Origin: an uncultured Bacteroidota bacterium
GTDB taxonomy: Bacteria; Bacteroidota; Bacteroidia; Bacteroidales; FEN-979
NCBI GenBank assembly: GCA_937900965.1
Contig: CALCGJ010000121.1
Coordinates: 1-39,411, forward strand
Length of the DNA: 39,411 nt
Direction: 5' to 3'
Translations under genes and position numbers: made by a program
Notes under the pieces: model-generated
The model's database searches: none
Told to the model about the DNA's origin: nothing
What the model saw: only the letters and a program-made list of their open reading frames with translations
Shown: positions 1 to 7,200 of the stretch, in pieces
Layout: every line of letters starts with the position of its first letter
Position numbering within the stretch: the first letter of the stretch is position 1

Positions 1-2
1 CA

Positions 3-227
3 GTGATCCTGCTACCGTTAGGTCTTGCAACAAGGCTCATATCCATCCCATTAATCATTACCATGGTAGTCGCTATTGTAACTGTACATCTGGACAACGG
101 ATTCAATGCAGGGGATAATGGCTTCGAGATTCCATTATATTACCTGTTAATGCTCCTGTTATTGCTTATTACCGGGCCAGGAAAGATCAGTATAGATTAT
201 TTGATCAAACGAAGGCTGACAGCGTAA
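3..227 (+). CDS. DoxX-family membrane protein, C-terminal fragment (gene enters from the left edge)
   Basis: The frame is open to the left edge of the window, so only the last ~74 residues are visible. They contain two hydrophobic segments separated by an HLDNGFNAGDNGFE-type loop, then a short basic tail (LIKRR). A membrane pair joined by a loop with 'NGF...GFE' is typical of DoxX-like small quinone- or thiol-associated membrane proteins. The GTG at the left edge is not necessarily the true start. The family assignment rests on the C-terminal half only, and the substrate cannot be inferred. Confidence 0.6.
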   Translation: MILLPLGLATRLISIPLIITMVVAIVTVHLDNGFNAGDNGFEIPLYYLLMLLLLLITGPGKISIDYLIKRRLTA

Positions 228-251
228 TCGCAGCCAGAATGATGTTACGAA

Positions 252-358
252 AACTTTAGCTATTACCTTCGCAACTGGGGCGCTTGGGATTTGGTCCAAA
301 CGGTTATGATTAGTCTATCACCCTACGCCCCTATGTTGCTCCGTTAACAGCTAAAGTT
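252..358. repeat. Nested inverted repeat between convergent genes (MITE-like or structured RNA)
   Basis: An outer arm AACTTTAGCTATTA (252-265) is complementary, with one mismatch, to TAACAGCTAAAGTT (345-358). Inside it GCAACTGGGGCG (271-282) pairs with CGCCCCTATGTTGC (326-339), allowing a two-base bulge. The innermost part holds a short TTTGG/CCAAA. The 107-bp unit lies in the gap between the end of the DoxX gene and the end of the anti-sigma gene. No coding potential, U-tract or clear target-site duplication is visible. It could be a miniature element or a folded RNA. Confidence 0.5.
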
Positions 359-392
359 AAATTGGAATTGAGGATTCAGAAACTGATCCCTT

Positions 393-662
393 CTATTTTT
401 GGGCAACATCAAGATCGGAGAGGATCTTTTGTTTAAGGAGATTAACCTCTCCTTCGGAAGGTGTTTTGGGTGCTTGCCCGGAGATGACTTCGTCAATAAG
501 CTGGCTCTGTTTTTCGTAGCGTGAACACGCTTCACACATGGCCTTATGCATCATCAACTGCATCTTCTCCTTAGATGACAGCCGGAAACTCATCTTCTTC
601 TCAATGAGCTCCGTTGCCTTCAAGCAAGAGAGAAACAACCAATGCATGACCTTTTTCATCAT
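393..662 (-). CDS. Zinc-type (ZAS/zf-HC2) anti-sigma factor, soluble
   Basis: This 89-residue protein begins at the MMKK start, 4 nt after the sigma factor stop. A longer upstream frame is possible but would overlap the sigma gene. It carries C13, H39, C43 and C46, i.e. Cys-x25-His-x3-Cys-x2-Cys, the zinc-binding anti-sigma signature, followed by a helical tail. No convincing transmembrane segment is visible, so it is probably cytoplasmic, unlike many membrane-bound anti-sigmas. Gene order (sigma then anti-sigma, tightly spaced) indicates one operon and a sigma/anti-sigma pair. The signal it responds to is not evident; redox sensing through the zinc centre is a known mode in this family but is only inference here. 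Confidence 0.75.
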   Translation of the reverse strand: MMKKVMHWLFLSCLKATELIEKKMSFRLSSKEKMQLMMHKAMCEACSRYEKQSQLIDEVISGQAPKTPSEGEVNLLKQKILSDLDVAQK

Positions 663-666
663 TCTA

Positions 667-1233
667 TTAATCCTTAAACCAGTTGGTCTCGATACAATTC
701 CGTAGTTGAAGTTTTGCCCGGTGGACCATCTGCCAAAGATTTGTCGGAGCAATATCCAGTTCCTGACAAATCTCTTCCCCGTTTTTATTCATCAGGTATT
801 TTAATTTCACACAGGTGTTCCATTTCTCAGGCAATGCTTCGAGGCAAGTTTGCAGAACACTCCTGAAATCTGCATCATCAAGCAGATTTTTACCCTCTTC
901 ATCCCACTCTCCAGGTCGATTATTGGTGTTCCAGTCTCCTGTTTCATCAAAAAACAACGATTCAGGCTGATTCTCAAGAGAAACCGGCTGACGAACTTTT
1001 TTCCGGTAATAGTCGATAATTTTATGATTGAGGATAGAAAAGAGCCAGGTTTTGGGAGAGCTTTCTCGCTTCCAGGAGGTTAGTTTTTCGGCAGCCACAA
1101 GAAACGTATCCTGAACCAAATCTTTTGCCAGTTCTCTGTCCGACACCTTATGCAACGCCCACGAGTAGAGATCTTTCGTGTAATTCTCTACCCATTCTGA
1201 TAAGGAGACTGTTCCGTTGCTACCTGAATTCAT
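667..1233 (-). CDS. ECF-type RNA polymerase sigma-70 factor
   Basis: A 188-residue protein with the two helical domains of group 4 sigma factors. Region 2 (about residues 12-75) contains 'ELAKDLVQDTFLVAAEKL' and the DNA-melting stretch 'SPKTWLFSILNHKIIDYYRK'. Region 4 (about 125-182) contains 'LEALPEKWNTCVKLKYL' and a helix-turn-helix ending 'NLWQMVHRAKLQLRNCIE'. A linker of about 45 residues separates them. It directs RNA polymerase to a specific promoter set and should be held inactive by the zinc anti-sigma protein encoded just downstream. It is divergent from lnt, sharing about 50 bp of promoter region, which hints at envelope-related control without proving it. The ATG at 1233 is the only good start. 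Confidence 0.93.
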   Translation of the reverse strand: MNSGSNGTVSLSEWVENYTKDLYSWALHKVSDRELAKDLVQDTFLVAAEKLTSWKRESSPKTWLFSILNHKIIDYYRKKVRQPVSLENQPESLFFDETGDWNTNNRPGEWDEEGKNLLDDADFRSVLQTCLEALPEKWNTCVKLKYLMNKNGEEICQELDIAPTNLWQMVHRAKLQLRNCIETNWFKD

Positions 1234-1237
1234 TATC

Positions 1238-1245
1238 CAAATGTA
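1238..1245 (-). promoter_or_regulatory. Bacteroidota -7 box of the sigma factor operon
   Basis: On the minus strand the sequence reads TACATTTG, an exact TAnnTTTG match, ending only 4 nt before the sigma factor ATG. Transcription would begin at or next to the start codon, so the mRNA could be leaderless. No clear -33 TTTG is visible. Confidence 0.45.
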
Positions 1246-1257
1246 GTGATAATTCTA

Positions 1258-1265
1258 TACTTTTG
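1258..1265 (+). promoter_or_regulatory. Bacteroidota -7 box upstream of lnt
   Basis: TACTTTTG matches TAnnTTTG exactly and lies 21 nt before the lnt ATG. It supports the ATG at 1287 over longer in-frame starts that would run into the sigma factor gene. The -33 box is not obvious. Confidence 0.6.
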
Positions 1266-1286
1266 CTTTATCACCATATTACAGTC

Positions 1287-3020
1287 ATGAAGAATAAAAA
1301 AGTCTTCCTGCTTCTTTTATCTATTTTATCAGGATTGCTCCTTACCCTCGCGTGGCCGGAAAAGGGATTTCCCGGACTCCTCTTTGTCGGGCTGGTTCCC
1401 CTGCTCTATCTGGATGATTATATCTCCCGTCATCGTGACCGGTTTGTAAAATTCAGTCTCCTCTTTTACTCCTACCCTGCTTTTTTTACCTGGAACCTAT
1501 TGACTACCTGGTGGATCTATAATTCAACCATCGCTGGTGCCATAATGGCTATTGTACTGAACTCCCTTTTTCTGGCCATTGTCTTCCAGGTTTTTTCATG
1601 GGCTAAAAAACGCCTCCCCAGTAAATTTGCTGGATATCTGGCTCTTATCTCTTTCTGGATCTCATTTGAGTATCTCCATCTCAACTGGATTCTCACCTGG
1701 CCATGGTTAACTCTTGGCAATGGTTTCGCCAGTTACTACAATTGGGTACAGTGGTATGAATTTACAGGAGTGTTTGGGGGAACGCTTTGGGTGCTGGTTG
1801 GCAATATTCTGGTCTTTGAAGGGTTTCGGGTTTCAGGTTTCAGGTTTCAGGTTTCAGGTTTGACTCTTCCCAATTCGCCTTCTCATAGTTTCGCTATTTC
1901 GCCATTTCGCTATTTCACTATTTCACCATTTCACCATTTCACCATTTCACCATTTCACCATTTCACCATTTCACCATTTCGATATTTCGCTATACTGTTT
2001 CTTTGGATTGGACTCCCGATAGCTGGTTCTTATATCATTTACAACAATTATTCAGAGAAGCCGGATCCTGTGAATTTTGTGGTGGTTCAGCCTAATGTGG
2101 ATCCTTACAGCGAGCAATACTCCCTGCCTCCCGATCAGGTGGTTGACAGGATCATGGCACTAGCTGGTCCCATGCTCGACAGCACCACAAACTTCCTGGT
2201 AGCTCCCGAATCGGCCATCCAGGAGAGAATGTGGGAAAACGATATGACATCTTTTCAGAGTCTGTCTCTGCTTCGAACTGTTGTGTCACAGTACCCCCAT
2301 CTGAACATCCTGATCGGGGGATCCACGTATTACGAATACACTCCCGGTGAGCCTGTATCCAGAACTGCACGGAAATTCACGAAATCCGCTGGATTTTATG
2401 ATATTTATAACACTGCCATCCTGATCAACTCTGCTGACTCATTTCAACTCTATCATAAATCCAAGCTTACTCCCGGAGTAGAAGCGATTCCCTCCTTCCA
2501 CGGGTTCAAATGGCTCGAGAACTTTGCAATCGACCTGGGGGGAACGGTTGGCAGCCTCGGTACGGATAATTATCGAAAAGTCTATTCAACAGAAAAATCA
2601 GTTCCGGTCTCTCCTATCATCTGTTATGAGTCGGTTTTCGGAGAATTTTATGCAGAATTTGTTAAAAACGGCGCTGAAGTGATGATCATCATCACAAACG
2701 ACGGATGGTGGGGGAATACACCAGGCCATCGACAGCACTTCTCCTTTGTCCATTTACGTGCGATTGAAACCCGACGGAGCATTGCACGGTCGGCCAATAC
2801 AGGCATCTCAGCTTTCATTGACCAGCGTGGGGATGCATTCGATGTGACTGATTACTGGGTTCCGGCTGTTTTCAAAGGAAGCTTGAATGCCAATAGAGAA
2901 CACACTTTTTATGTGAAACATGGTGATTATATTGCCAGGATTGCCGTGCTGTTGACCGCAATGTTACTCCTAATCAGCCTGGTTTTGCCTATTTTTGCCA
3001 GAAATAAAATAGCGAAATAG
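1287..3020 (+). CDS. lnt: Apolipoprotein N-acyltransferase
   Basis: Lnt transfers an acyl chain from phospholipid to the N-terminal diacylglyceryl-cysteine of lipoproteins in the inner membrane. The 577-residue protein has an N-terminal hydrophobic domain (about residues 5-178), a further membrane segment near 240, and a periplasmic nitrilase domain. The catalytic triad is visible: E308 (VAPESAI), K393 (HKSKLTPGVE) and C446 (IICYESVFGE), plus NDGWWGNTPGHRQH. A C-terminal membrane anchor follows. Residues about 179-236 are encoded by tandem 7- and 8-bp DNA repeats and interrupt the loop before the last membrane helix of the N-terminal domain; family members lack this. The stop codon lies in another octamer array. 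The start was chosen by the promoter at 1258 and the typical KNKK-hydrophobic beginning. Confidence 0.93.
   Translation: MKNKKVFLLLLSILSGLLLTLAWPEKGFPGLLFVGLVPLLYLDDYISRHRDRFVKFSLLFYSYPAFFTWNLLTTWWIYNSTIAGAIMAIVLNSLFLAIVFQVFSWAKKRLPSKFAGYLALISFWISFEYLHLNWILTWPWLTLGNGFASYYNWVQWYEFTGVFGGTLWVLVGNILVFEGFRVSGFRFQVSGLTLPNSPSHSFAISPFRYFTISPFHHFTISPFHHFTISPFRYFAILFLWIGLPIAGSYIIYNNYSEKPDPVNFVVVQPNVDPYSEQYSLPPDQVVDRIMALAGPMLDSTTNFLVAPESAIQERMWENDMTSFQSLSLLRTVVSQYPHLNILIGGSTYYEYTPGEPVSRTARKFTKSAGFYDIYNTAILINSADSFQLYHKSKLTPGVEAIPSFHGFKWLENFAIDLGGTVGSLGTDNYRKVYSTEKSVPVSPIICYESVFGEFYAEFVKNGAEVMIIITNDGWWGNTPGHRQHFSFVHLRAIETRRSIARSANTGISAFIDQRGDAFDVTDYWVPAVFKGSLNANREHTFYVKHGDYIARIAVLLTAMLLLISLVLPIFARNKIAK
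1821..1995. repeat. In-frame heptamer and octamer tandem repeats inside lnt
   Basis: Six heptamers of the form (A/G)GGTTTC run from about 1821 to 1862. After a short spacer, octamers ATTTCGCY then ATTTCACC repeat to about 1995. They translate as GFRVSGFRFQVSG and repeated TISPFHHF-like units. The reading frame is kept through the tract. The octamer family is the reverse complement of the type found just after the gene (3007-3070). Confidence 0.9.
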
Positions 3021-3070
3021 TGAAATAGCGAAATAGCGAAATTGCGAAAATATGAAATGATTAAATGAAA
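3007..3070. repeat. Octamer array spanning the lnt stop and the lnt/nitroreductase gap
   Basis: Eight consecutive 8-bp registers are visible: AAATAGCG, AAATAGTG, AAATAGCG, AAATAGCG, AAATTGCG, AAAATATG, AAATGATT, AAATGAAA. They encode the last residues and stop of lnt and run to within 8 nt of the nitroreductase ATG. Confidence 0.85.
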
Positions 3071-3078
3071 AAGAAATC

Positions 3079-3675
3079 ATGAAAAAACCTGCGAATAACG
3101 ATTATCCGATCAATGAGCTCAGCCGGGAGCGTTGGAGCCCGAGGGCGTTTTCAGATGATCCCGTACCGGCGCGATTCATCGCGTCGTTGTTGGAAGCCGC
3201 CCGTTGGGCCCCAAGTGCAGCCAATGAACAACCCTGGCGATTTATCATCGGGATGAAAGGAGATGCCACCTGGGATCTCCTCTATTCCACCCTGATTGGC
3301 TGGAACCAGCAATGGGCTGATCAGGCCCCTTTGCTTCTGCTGATTATCGGTAAAGAGAAAAATAACTCAAACGAAAAGAGCAATCAATGGTACGCTTATG
3401 ATTGCGGCCAGGCAATGGCACACCTGACCCTGGAAGTGACAAATCTGGGGTTGTACGCCCACCAGATGGGTGGGTTCTCTGCTGAGAAAGCTGTTGAACT
3501 ATTTGCAATTCCTGAAGGATTCAAACCCCTTGCTATGGCTGCTATCGGTTATTCTGGCAATGCGGAGAAGCTACCTGAAGAGATGAAGAAACGGGAAGTT
3601 GCTCCCCGGGAGAGAAAAGAGCTAAAGGAGCTGGTCTTCAGCGGGAAATTCGGAGAACCCTCTAAAATAATTTAA
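3079..3675 (+). CDS. Nitroreductase family protein (FMN-dependent oxidoreductase)
   Basis: A 198-residue cytoplasmic protein of the usual length for single-domain nitroreductases, which bind FMN and reduce nitro compounds or quinones with NAD(P)H. The FMN-phosphate motif is R18-W-S20-P-R22-A-F near the N-terminus, followed by 'EAARWAPSAANEQPWRFI' and the C-terminal 'AAIGYSG'. The middle contains 'YDCGQAMAHLTLEVTNLGL', the helix found at the dimer interface. It is downstream of lnt in the same direction, separated by an octamer array, and upstream of the cyclase gene by 18 nt, so the three may be co-transcribed. The natural substrate cannot be told from sequence. Confidence 0.9.
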   Translation: MKKPANNDYPINELSRERWSPRAFSDDPVPARFIASLLEAARWAPSAANEQPWRFIIGMKGDATWDLLYSTLIGWNQQWADQAPLLLLIIGKEKNNSNEKSNQWYAYDCGQAMAHLTLEVTNLGLYAHQMGGFSAEKAVELFAIPEGFKPLAMAAIGYSGNAEKLPEEMKKREVAPRERKELKELVFSGKFGEPSKII

Positions 3676-3693
3676 CGACAAAAAACAGATCCG

Positions 3694-4785
3694 ATGCACT
3701 CAAACCCTCACCTTATCATACACTCATACACTCATACCCCCATACCCTCATACCTTCATACCTACTTCACTTCATCCCTCCGTCACTTCATCCCTTCTAT
3801 CCTCATCATCCTCATAACTGGAATTGGAATAACAGGGTGCAACCAGCAGGGACAGGAATCGAAGTCGAAAGAGAAGACTAAAATCCAGGTCGCAATGGAT
3901 ATCCCGGTTTTCAATGCTGATTCAGCATTTGGTTTCGTCAGGACCCAGGTTGAGTTTGGCCCTCGAGTGAACAATACCAAAGCTCACCAGAAATGTGCAA
4001 CGTTCCTGAGTGAAAAACTCAGGGAGTTCTCCAAAGATGTAATTGTCCAGTCAGGAACCGTCAAAGCGTTTGACGGGACTTCACTCGGATTTCAAAATAT
4101 CATCGCTACGTTTGGCCCTTCCGGAAATAACCGGATCCTCCTGGGAGCCCACTGGGATTCCCGTCCCTTTGCTGACCATGATCCTGACGAAGCAAATTTT
4201 TACAAAGCTATCGATGGCGCCAATGATGGTGCAAGTGGAGTTGGAGTTTTGCTTGAGATTGCCAGACAACTAAGTCTCAAACCTCCCCCTATCGGAGTGG
4301 ATATCATCCTTTTTGACGCAGAAGACTATGGTCCGCCCGAAGCTCTTCAGGATAACAAAAATTCGGGAGATTTCTGGGGCCTGGGGTCACAGTACTGGGC
4401 GAAAAACCCACATTATCCAGACTATTACGCAAAATACGGCATCCTGCTTGACATGGTGGGAGCTGGTGGTGCCACTTTTCTCATGGAAGGAGTATCGATG
4501 GAATATGCCCCTGATATAGTTAAAAAGGTGTGGGATATTGGGAACCAGATCGGGTATTCATCCTTCTTCATCTATCAACGGGGAGGGTATATCACTGATG
4601 ATCACTATTATGTGATTCGTGACCGGGGTATTCCCATGATCGACATTATCGATCTTGATCATACCAGCGAAACAGGGATGTATCGGCACTGGCATACGGT
4701 AGAGGATAAACTTGATAAAATCGAAACCGGGACTCTCCGGGCAGTAGGTCAAACTGTACTAACCGTAATCTATTCAGAAAAATAA
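3694..4785 (+). CDS. Lipoprotein of the M28 family, probable type II glutaminyl-peptide cyclotransferase
   Basis: A 363-residue protein with a lipobox ITGC (Cys49), then an M28 fold. Aligned by eye to animal-type glutaminyl cyclase, the zinc ligands are D178 (GANDGASG), D211 (FDAEDYG) and H334, with E210 as the likely catalytic acid. H153 (AHWDSR), 'TDDHYYVIRDRGIP' and W333-H334-T match the cyclase pattern DDHxPF..RGVP...WHT better than ordinary aminopeptidases. The enzyme would close N-terminal Gln to pyroglutamate on exported proteins, and the window is full of signal peptides with Gln at +1. The first ~35 residues, including most of the signal peptide, are encoded by an 8-bp repeat array. 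The only in-frame ATG before the lipobox is the one used. A plain M28 aminopeptidase is the alternative. Confidence 0.78.
   Translation: MHSNPHLIIHSYTHTPIPSYLHTYFTSSLRHFIPSILIILITGIGITGCNQQGQESKSKEKTKIQVAMDIPVFNADSAFGFVRTQVEFGPRVNNTKAHQKCATFLSEKLREFSKDVIVQSGTVKAFDGTSLGFQNIIATFGPSGNNRILLGAHWDSRPFADHDPDEANFYKAIDGANDGASGVGVLLEIARQLSLKPPPIGVDIILFDAEDYGPPEALQDNKNSGDFWGLGSQYWAKNPHYPDYYAKYGILLDMVGAGGATFLMEGVSMEYAPDIVKKVWDIGNQIGYSSFFIYQRGGYITDDHYYVIRDRGIPMIDIIDLDHTSETGMYRHWHTVEDKLDKIETGTLRAVGQTVLTVIYSEK
3723..3802. repeat. Octamer array encoding the cyclase signal peptide
   Basis: Ten consecutive 8-bp registers of the pattern (C/T)TCATACC or TTCATCCC are visible, e.g. CTCATACA, CTCATACC, CCCATACC, CTCATACC, TTCATACC. 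They lie inside the 5' end of the coding sequence and translate as THTPIPSYLHTYF and similar, leading into the hydrophobic core. Confidence 0.85.
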
Positions 4786-4797
4786 AGGACTCCTGAT

Positions 4798-7050
4798 TCA
4801 GATCTTCGCCTGAACTTTCCTGTTGAACTTCCGCTGCATCATTATGATGGAATAGGAGTGATCAAGCAGGTTTGAAGTGAGAGTCAGAAGATCCATCATC
4901 GCCATACTCTTCCGGGTGCTGATATCCCCTTTCTTGAGCTTCCGGATCAGTCCTATCTTCAGCTTCTCAATCATTTCAACAACTTCCATCTTTCGTTTGT
5001 CAACCTCTGTTGTATCCGAGGTTGTTCTCTCTTTAAACACTTGCTGAGCCTGTTCAAAAAATCGGTTCATAACAATTGTCAACTGGCTTAAATCCTCCTT
5101 TTCATCTGTCAGGAAGGGGGGATGGTGGTTGTCCACATACTCGAAGCCTAACTGTTGGAGTTGCTTCATATAACCGTGTGCCTCTTTCATCTGACCGAAG
5201 ATCTGCAGCAAGAATACTCCGGCTTCAACAGCCGAGTCGTCCAGCTTCATAATTGTCTTATCCAGGGCCTTTCGCTGTGCTTTAGTCTCTTTCTGGAAGA
5301 CCTTCATCTCCTTTGCAAGTTTGTTGAGTTGTTTGCGCTTCTCATGCGTCAGACCGTAAATGGCCCGTCCGTAAAAATCAGACATCTCCTCAGCAAATGC
5401 ATTCATTCTTATCTCACATCTGTTGTAGATCGAGCGTGTGTCAACAAGATCTTCTGTAGCATCTATGGCAGTTATCTTGTCTTCTTCATTCTGCTTTTTC
5501 CTGTGGAAGATATGGGTCCTGTAGATAAAGAAGAAAGCCAGCCCAACCATGATTATGATAGCAACCAGTCCGCCATAATAGATGAGAATAGCCATGATTC
5601 CAGCAACTGTAGATGCGATCAGAGCAGTGAAGAACCACCCTCCAATCACGGTGATCACTCCGGATACCCTGTAAACAGCACTTTCCCTTCCCCATGCACG
5701 ATCGGCAAGGGAGGCTCCCATAGCCACCATAAAAGTGATATAGGTAGTAGAAAGAGGGAGTTTCAGGTTGGTTCCAATGGTAATCAGGATACTGGCTACG
5801 ATAAGGATCACAGAGGCTCTGACCATGTCAAATGAGGGAGCATCCTTTGACAGCTTGCTCTTGTTGACCTGGTCAAACCGGATATCAATTGCCTTCAATA
5901 TGGGTTTTGGAACTATGAAGGTGAAGCCTTTATTCACCTGCAGGGCGACGGATACAATGCCACGGGAAATCAATGAAGATTGGAAAGATTCGTCTCCCTC
6001 TGATTGCCTGCTCAGATTGATTGTGGTCCTGGTGACAGATCTTGCTTTTTTATTTACAAAAAGGGTAACAACCATTATCCCTCCACCAATCAACAGTAAC
6101 AGGGTTGGAGTTTTAACCGGGTTTCTGAGCATCTCCATTGTGAATCCTCCGGGATCGCCACTTCCTGATGCCTGGAATATCTGAAACGACTCAAGTCCGG
6201 CCAGTGGTACTCCAATGAAGTTCACCAGGTCGTTGCCGGCGAATGCCATTGCCAGTGAAAATGTACCAGCCATCACAATGATTTTCAAAATGTTGATTTT
6301 AAACAACCAATAGAGGATCTGGAAAATTATGGTCGATCCAGCTAGGCTGACAAGTAAAATCAGAACCGTGTTCTCTTTAAACCACAACAAGACCTCAGGA
6401 GTTAGGAAAGATGATCCCTTGGCTCCTTTTACAAATAAAAAATAGACGATAGCAGCAAATGCTATCCCTCCCCACAGGGAGCCGAAATATTTGACTTTCT
6501 CCTGATATTTAAAGGTAAATGCAATCCGGACAATATACTGAATGATTGCTGCCACAGTAAACCCAATAGCTATTGAGAGGAGAATACCGGAAATGATGGC
6601 AAAGACCTTTCCTGTATTGATATAATCGGCATAGGATGCCATGGTGGCACCAGCCTGGATTATTTTTATCGTTGAGATTGCGAATGCAGCTCCAAGCAAT
6701 TCAAATACGAGTGAAACAGTGGTAGAAGTTGGTAATCCGGCCGTGTTAAAGAGGTCCAGGAGTAAGACATCTGTGATCATCACCGCAAGGAATATGATCA
6801 TAATCTCCTTGAAATAGAAGTGCTCTGGATTAAAGATCCCTTTCCGCGCTACCTCCATCATGCCACTGGAAAAAGTAGCACCAACAACTACCCCTAAAGC
6901 AGCGATGATCATAACCGTACGAAATGTGGCGGCTTTTGAGCCAATCGCTGAATTGACAAAGTTGACGGCATCATTGCTCACTCCTACAACGAGATCGGAG
7001 ACAGCAAGGATCACTAATACGATGACAATGAAGAGGTAAAAGATTTCCAT
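4798..7050 (-). CDS. PiT-family inorganic phosphate transporter fused to a PhoU-like domain
   Basis: The 750-residue protein has about ten or more membrane helices carrying two PHO4 signature repeats: 'GVSNDAVNFVNSAIGSKAA' near residue 25 and 'AFAGNDLVNFIGVPLAG' near 265. The conserved Asn-Asp pairs mark the ion/phosphate path. After about residue 520 there is a soluble, Lys/Glu-rich helical region of about 220 residues (EEMSDFYGRAIYGL...LDHSYSIIMMQRKF) resembling PhoU/DUF47 proteins, which regulate PiT transporters and are usually separate genes. It imports phosphate across the inner membrane. It is convergent with the cyclase gene (12 nt apart) and divergent from a small secreted protein gene, with which it shares a mirrored 5' leader sequence. 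Confidence 0.92.
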   Translation of the reverse strand: MEIFYLFIVIVLVILAVSDLVVGVSNDAVNFVNSAIGSKAATFRTVMIIAALGVVVGATFSSGMMEVARKGIFNPEHFYFKEIMIIFLAVMITDVLLLDLFNTAGLPTSTTVSLVFELLGAAFAISTIKIIQAGATMASYADYINTGKVFAIISGILLSIAIGFTVAAIIQYIVRIAFTFKYQEKVKYFGSLWGGIAFAAIVYFLFVKGAKGSSFLTPEVLLWFKENTVLILLVSLAGSTIIFQILYWLFKINILKIIVMAGTFSLAMAFAGNDLVNFIGVPLAGLESFQIFQASGSGDPGGFTMEMLRNPVKTPTLLLLIGGGIMVVTLFVNKKARSVTRTTINLSRQSEGDESFQSSLISRGIVSVALQVNKGFTFIVPKPILKAIDIRFDQVNKSKLSKDAPSFDMVRASVILIVASILITIGTNLKLPLSTTYITFMVAMGASLADRAWGRESAVYRVSGVITVIGGWFFTALIASTVAGIMAILIYYGGLVAIIIMVGLAFFFIYRTHIFHRKKQNEEDKITAIDATEDLVDTRSIYNRCEIRMNAFAEEMSDFYGRAIYGLTHEKRKQLNKLAKEMKVFQKETKAQRKALDKTIMKLDDSAVEAGVFLLQIFGQMKEAHGYMKQLQQLGFEYVDNHHPPFLTDEKEDLSQLTIVMNRFFEQAQQVFKERTTSDTTEVDKRKMEVVEMIEKLKIGLIRKLKKGDISTRKSMAMMDLLTLTSNLLDHSYSIIMMQRKFNRKVQAKI

Positions 7051-7058
7051 GATGCTAT

Positions 7059-7191
7059 TTTTGGTGTAAAAATAAGGATAAATGGATAGAGGGGATGGAG
7101 TTGATATCCTCTTTTATTAACAATTAATTAATATTCAATTAATACTGTGTTAACGGCCAGGTGGTTTAGTGGAAGTACTTTTACACCAAAA
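7059..7191. promoter_or_regulatory. Perfect 13-bp inverted repeat mirrored at both ends of a divergent promoter region
   Basis: TTTTGGTGTAAAA at 7059-7071 is the exact reverse complement of TTTTACACCAAAA at 7179-7191. Each divergent gene therefore begins with TAnnTTTTACACCAAAA placed 8-9 nt before its ATG (7050 minus, 7201 plus). On the other strand each arm reads TAnnTTTGGTGTAAAA, an exact -7 box (7056-7063 plus, 7187-7194 minus) pointing into the gap. Which set of promoters is used cannot be decided by eye. Confidence 0.55.
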
Positions 7192-7200
7192 TTAATCACT

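Noticed and set aside
252-362. Integron attC-like site (imperfect palindrome ending GTTAAAT)
   Set aside because: The right end fits GTTRRRY but the left end lacks RYYYAAC, and there is no cassette or integrase nearby.
1125-1286. Longer N-terminus for lnt
   Set aside because: It would lie over the divergent sigma factor gene and upstream of the -7 box at 1258; the ATG at 1287 begins a normal membrane segment.
1889-1995. CRISPR array
   Set aside because: Units are 8 bp without spacers and are translated in frame.
5155-5835. 226-codon plus-strand frame opposite the PiT gene
   Set aside because: Antisense shadow of a well-supported transporter; composition is His/Ser rich without family features.
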